DNA of 64,000 bases from JBCDHN01 sp965224535. Its GTDB lineage: Bacteria; Verrucomicrobiota; Verrucomicrobiia; Verrucomicrobiales; DEV007. The stretch is from assembly GCA_965224535.1 (NCBI GenBank), contig CBDCZR010000047.1, positions 62,001 to 126,000 of the forward strand, read 5' to 3'. The notes under the pieces are model-generated. The model saw only the letters and a list, made by a program, of their open reading frames with translations, was not told where the DNA came from and made no database searches. Shown here piece after piece: positions 60,649-64,000 of this stretch (within the stretch, counting starts at the first letter, position 1; every line of letters begins with the position of its first letter). The position numbers and the translations under genes are program-made.

Positions 60649-63462
60649 ATGAAGAAATTTCACATCCTAACCCTCCTCTTTGCAGCCGGAACTTACGCCG
60701 CGGACGATCCCGGTTTTGACTTTCAAAAGGACATCGCGCCGATTTTGGAGTTCAAATGCGTCGAGTGCCACCGTTCCGGCAAAGAGAAAGGCGAATTGCG
60801 CATGGACACCAAGGAATGGCTGCTAAAAGGCGGTGATTCCGGTCCATCGATCGTTGCCGGCAAACCGGAGGAAAGCCTGGTGATCGACCGCGTGACCTTA
60901 CCGGAGGACGATGTGGATGTGATGCCGCCGGAGGGCGAAGGCGAGCTTTTGTCGGAAAAAGAGGTCGCTCTGCTGGAAAAATGGATCAAAGCCGGCGCGC
61001 CGTGGCCGGAGAGCCTCCAGCTCATTGCCAGGAATCCGGAGGATTACCAAGGAATTCAACCGTTGCCGGACCGCGGCAAAAAAATCAAGGAAGTGAAGGT
61101 CTATCCGCCTGCCGTGGCCCTGGAAACCGGCAAAGACCGCCAAAGCGTGGTGGTGGTGGCCAAATATGAGGATGACACCACCTACGACGTCACCGCCAAC
61201 ACGGAATTCGTCTTCGACAAGCCGGGTTTGGCGGAAAAACGCAAGCACACCTTTTATCCCAAGGCCAATGGCGAGGCGGTGATGAAGGCCAAGGTTGGCG
61301 GTCACGAAGTGAGTGTGCCTTTCAAGGTCGTCGGGGCCGAGGTCAAGAAGCCAACCAGCTTCAAGCTCGACGTCATGCCGGTGTTTATGCGCGAAAACTG
61401 CAACACTGGCGAATGCCATGGTTCCGCCCGCGGTCAGGACGGGTTCATGCTCTCGCTCTTCGGTTATGATCCGGATGGTGACTACCACCGCGTGACCCGC
61501 GAAATGAACGGCCGGCGCATCAATCTGGCCCTGCCGGAGGAATCGCTGCTCGTGGAAAAGTCGATTGAGGCCGTTCCACACACCGGAGGCAAGTCGTTCG
61601 AGAAAGGGAGCGAAAGCTGGCACACCATGGTCGATTGGCTGGCCGCGGGCGCGAACAAGGACCCCGATGATATTCCCGAGGTGACCGGCATTGAAGTCAT
61701 GCCCAAGCAATTGCTGCTGGAGGGCGACGGCACCTCCCATCAGCTCACGGTGCGCGCCACGTTTTCGGACGGAACCGACCGCGACGTGACGCATTTGGCC
61801 GTGTTCATCACCAACAACGGCCCGACCGCCAACGTGGACGAAGACGGGCTCATCACCGCCGGAAAACGCGGCGAGGCCTTCGTCATGGCGCGCTACGACA
61901 CGTTTACGGTCGGCAGCCAGGTCATCGTCATTCCCGAGGGCCTGGAGTACACCCGCCCTACCATCCCCGCCAACAACTACGTGGATGAGCTGGTGCACGA
62001 AAAGCTGCATAAACTGCGGATCGTGCCTTCGGAGGTTTGCACCGATGAGGTCTTCCTGCGCCGCGCGTTCATCGACATTTTGGGTCAATTGCCGGAGCGC
62101 GACGACTACGACGCGTTCATGGCCAGCAAGGAGCCTGACAAGCGCGCAAAATTGATCGATCAGCTCCTGGACCGCAAGGAATTCAGCGAAATGTGGGTCA
62201 TGAAGTGGGCCGAGTTGCTCCGGATTAAATCCGACAACAACACCCTGAGCTACAAGGCCGCCTTGCTCTATTTCAACTGGCTGCAGGAGAAAATCGCCGG
62301 GAACGTGCCCATGGACCAGATCGTTCGCGATTTGCTCGCATCGACGGGCGGCACGTTTGAAAATCCGCCCACCAACTACTACCAGACCGAGCGCGACCAA
62401 CTGAAAGTGGCCGAAAACGTCGCTCAGGTGTTCATGGGTTTCCGCCTGCAATGCGCTCAGTGCCACAACCACCCGTTCGACCGCTGGACGATGGACGATT
62501 ACTACGGCTGGGCCTCGTTTTTCACCCAAATTGGCCGCAAACGCACCGAAGATCCCCGGGAACAGATCGTCTACAACAGCGGCAGCGGCGACGCCCGGCA
62601 TCCCGTGGGCAATCGCTCGGTAAAACCGCAGTATCTCGGCGGAACGGCCCTCACACCCGAACAGTTGGCCGGAAAAGACCGCCGGCAAATCATGGCGGAC
62701 TGGATGACGGCTCCGGATAACCCGTATTTCAGCCGAAACGTCGCCAACATCGTCTGGGCGCACTTTTTCGGCGCCGGAATCATCGATCCCGTGGACGACG
62801 TGCGCGTCAGCAACCCCGCTTCCAATCCCGAACTGCTGGACACCTTGGGCCAAAAACTGGTGGAGTATCAGTACGACTTCCGCCGCGTGGTGCGCGATAT
62901 CTGCAATTCCCGCACCTATCAGCTCGCCACCAAGGCTAACGGCACCAACAAGGATGACCTGACCAACTTCTCCAAAGCGCGTGTTCGCCGGATGCGCGCC
63001 GAGGTGCTGCTCGACACCATCACCCAGGTGACCGAGACGAAGAACAAATTCCGCGGTTTGCCGCTGGGCGCCCGCGCCGTGCAAATTGCCGACGGCAACA
63101 CCAGCACCTACTTTTTGCAAACCTTCGGCCGTGCCTCGCGCGAGACGGTGTGCTCCTGTGAGGTGCGGATGGATCCCAGCCTCTCCCAGGCGCTGCATCT
63201 TATGAACGGCACCACGGTCACCAGCAAAATCGACCAAGGCGCGCTGGTCCGGCGTTTGCTGACGGAGAAGAAGCTGACTCCGGAGCAAGTGGTGGAGGAT
63301 CTCTACGTCCGCTGCGTGAGCCGCAAGCCGACCCCGGACGAGATGAAGGCCGTTACCGAGCAAGTCGCCGCCGTTGGCGAAGACGCCGCTCAGCGGGAGA
63401 TGGTTCTCAACGACGTGTTTTGGGCCTTGCTCAACTCCAAGGAATATCTCTTCAACCACTGA
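60649..63462 (+). CDS. DUF1549/DUF1553 (PSCyt) protein with Ig-like domain
   Basis: 937 residues, secreted (ILTLLFAAGTYAADD). Order: a PSCyt1 cytochrome c-like domain with CVECH near residue 40; a linker with Big_2-like Ig segments; a second haem-like motif in ENCNTGECHGS near 245 (CX4CH); DUF1549 (NYVDELVHEKLHKLRIVPSE through MWVMKWAELLRIKS); and DUF1553 (IVWAHFFGAGIIDPVDDVR, RTYQLATKANG) to about 920. Such proteins are PVC-specific, extracytoplasmic and usually followed by a DUF1501 gene. Here the following gene is not DUF1501. Enzymatic role unknown. Confidence 0.93.
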   Translation: MKKFHILTLLFAAGTYAADDPGFDFQKDIAPILEFKCVECHRSGKEKGELRMDTKEWLLKGGDSGPSIVAGKPEESLVIDRVTLPEDDVDVMPPEGEGELLSEKEVALLEKWIKAGAPWPESLQLIARNPEDYQGIQPLPDRGKKIKEVKVYPPAVALETGKDRQSVVVVAKYEDDTTYDVTANTEFVFDKPGLAEKRKHTFYPKANGEAVMKAKVGGHEVSVPFKVVGAEVKKPTSFKLDVMPVFMRENCNTGECHGSARGQDGFMLSLFGYDPDGDYHRVTREMNGRRINLALPEESLLVEKSIEAVPHTGGKSFEKGSESWHTMVDWLAAGANKDPDDIPEVTGIEVMPKQLLLEGDGTSHQLTVRATFSDGTDRDVTHLAVFITNNGPTANVDEDGLITAGKRGEAFVMARYDTFTVGSQVIVIPEGLEYTRPTIPANNYVDELVHEKLHKLRIVPSEVCTDEVFLRRAFIDILGQLPERDDYDAFMASKEPDKRAKLIDQLLDRKEFSEMWVMKWAELLRIKSDNNTLSYKAALLYFNWLQEKIAGNVPMDQIVRDLLASTGGTFENPPTNYYQTERDQLKVAENVAQVFMGFRLQCAQCHNHPFDRWTMDDYYGWASFFTQIGRKRTEDPREQIVYNSGSGDARHPVGNRSVKPQYLGGTALTPEQLAGKDRRQIMADWMTAPDNPYFSRNVANIVWAHFFGAGIIDPVDDVRVSNPASNPELLDTLGQKLVEYQYDFRRVVRDICNSRTYQLATKANGTNKDDLTNFSKARVRRMRAEVLLDTITQVTETKNKFRGLPLGARAVQIADGNTSTYFLQTFGRASRETVCSCEVRMDPSLSQALHLMNGTTVTSKIDQGALVRRLLTEKKLTPEQVVEDLYVRCVSRKPTPDEMKAVTEQVAAVGEDAAQREMVLNDVFWALLNSKEYLFNH

Positions 63463-63465
63463 CCG

Positions 63466-63514
63466 GCAAAAAGGGACGAAAGGGACCCAAAGGACTGAAG
63501 GGACGCCTTTTTTT
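63466..63514. repeat. Degenerate GGGAC repeat followed by a T-run
   Basis: Immediately after the DUF1549 stop there are four GGGAC/GGAC-type units (for example AAGGGACGAAAGGGACC), then GCCTTTTTTT. The repeat is related to those at 22486 and about 36680. AAAGG pairing with CCTTT before the T-run gives a weak intrinsic-terminator-like structure. Confidence 0.5.
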
Positions 63515-63585
63515 GAGGGGTGACGCCGTTTTGGGCCTTTTTCGGCAGGTTGACACTCTTCGCCCGTTCCCGTAAAATCCCGCCG

Positions 63586-64000
63586 ATGCCTGCAAAACTC
63601 CTCACTGCTCCCGAACGTAGCGGACGAACGTTTGGCGTGGCGGTGCGTGTGTTGGGAGCGGTGGCGCTGGCGCAGTTGTTGGTTGTTTTGTGGGCGCTGT
63701 TGCTGCGTTTTGACGGCAAACCCAGGATTGCGCCCAGTTCCCTCCCGTTGCGCCCCACGGTTCAACAGGTGGCTCCACCGGCCATTTCGGCGCCGTTGCC
63801 TGCCGCTTCAGCCGATCCGGGGATTAGCGGGATTCCAACAGCCGTCAGCCAGGATCAGCCGGCTTACACAGTCGTGCCCGTGGAACCGCCCACGAGGTCC
63901 CCGCGCCCTCGCACTGAGCCAAAACATCCCGCTCACCGGGTGGAAAATCCAGAGGCAAAGTCGTTGGTCGACCAAGGGCTGCGGCTTCGGGAAACCGGCG
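63586..64000 (+). CDS. Membrane-anchored protein, 3' truncated by window edge
   Basis: The frame opens at ATG 63586 and runs off the window. It begins MPAKLLTAPERSGRTFGVAV with one transmembrane helix (VLGAVALAQLLVVLWALLL), followed by a Pro-rich linker (PTVQQVAPPAISAPLPAA). At the edge SLVDQGLRLRETG resembles the first helix of a TPR. The layout, membrane anchor then Pro-rich linker then repeat, echoes the TPR proteins elsewhere in the window. Only the first 138 residues are visible. No function is claimed. Confidence 0.65.
   Translation, partial: MPAKLLTAPERSGRTFGVAVRVLGAVALAQLLVVLWALLLRFDGKPRIAPSSLPLRPTVQQVAPPAISAPLPAASADPGISGIPTAVSQDQPAYTVVPVEPPTRSPRPRTEPKHPAHRVENPEAKSLVDQGLRLRETG

Noticed and set aside
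60898..63765. A 955-codon open frame antisense to the DUF1549/DUF1553 gene
   Set aside because: The translation is rich in His, Val and Gly without any domain. The opposite strand encodes a full recognisable PSCyt protein. Long antisense frames are expected in GC-rich coding DNA.

Overview
The window looks like a chromosomal segment from a member of the Verrucomicrobiota (PVC superphylum). The DNA is GC-rich. It is crowded with families typical of that group: PVC-type heme-binding/membrane-bound dehydrogenase proteins, a DUF1549/DUF1553 (PSCyt) protein, DUF1080, a one-Cys sulfatase, FG-GAP propellers, a beta-lactamase/NamZ (DUF1343) fusion, and TPR-transmembrane proteins. LpxI, OmpA-type and lipoprotein genes point to a diderm envelope. 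I see no rRNA, tRNA, CRISPR array, complete insertion sequence or prophage.

Layout. 0-4.6 kb: the end of an alpha/beta hydrolase, an Fpg/Nei glycosylase, a TPR protein, a 34-residue basic protein (bS22/mS38-like) and hisG. 4.7-11.8 kb: a TPR-TM-toroid protein, a mini zinc protein, lpxI, an OmpA-family protein and a membrane-anchored coiled-coil rod. 11.8-20.7 kb: M3 oligopeptidase, an Rpn-like protein, a decayed LCAT-like lipase with a double hairpin, two VOC proteins, sucC without sucD, an O-methyltransferase, and a TraB/GumN-Fur operon. 20.8-28.5 kb: DUF1080, pdxA, a frameshifted RDD gene, a TPR-TM-VWA protein (architectural partner of the 4.7 kb gene) and accBC. 28.5-36.4 kb: rhodanese, then PAS histidine kinase - dihaem cytochrome c - giant PVC dehydrogenase with a blue-copper tail, then a 3D-domain protein. 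36.7-41.2 kb: a PQQ-type propeller coupled to an MpaB-like oxygenase, two decayed fragments, a small membrane protein and a B12-radical SAM protein. 41.2-54.3 kb: an 1861-residue dehydrogenase/FAD-oxidase fusion, an ExK nuclease-like protein overlapping a 1000-residue membrane hydrolase, another PVC dehydrogenase and an FG-GAP protein. 54.4-64 kb: sulfatase, NamZ fusion coupled to a rhomboid-like protein, a Ser-rich lipoprotein, DUF1549/1553 and the start of a further gene.

How it fits together. Much of the coding capacity is exported redox and polysaccharide-degradation machinery: haem domains, a blue-copper domain, sulfatase, disaccharide hydrolase, muramidase and carbohydrate-binding tails. 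This suits a heterotroph feeding on sulfated or complex glycans. Housekeeping genes (hisG, pdxA, accBC, sucC, lpxI) are scattered singly or in short operons rather than in classical clusters.

The least ordinary aspect is the non-coding text. At least five families of short palindromic or degenerate repeats sit between genes, and two of them have landed in frame inside open genes: a 138-bp near-perfect palindrome in the 1861-residue fusion and a short repeat inside the NamZ fusion. Several genes are visibly decayed (RDD, LCAT-like lipase, a PSCyt fragment). No single locus can be declared a new system. The best candidates are the twin TPR-TM-effector proteins and the kinase-cytochrome-cupredoxin run.
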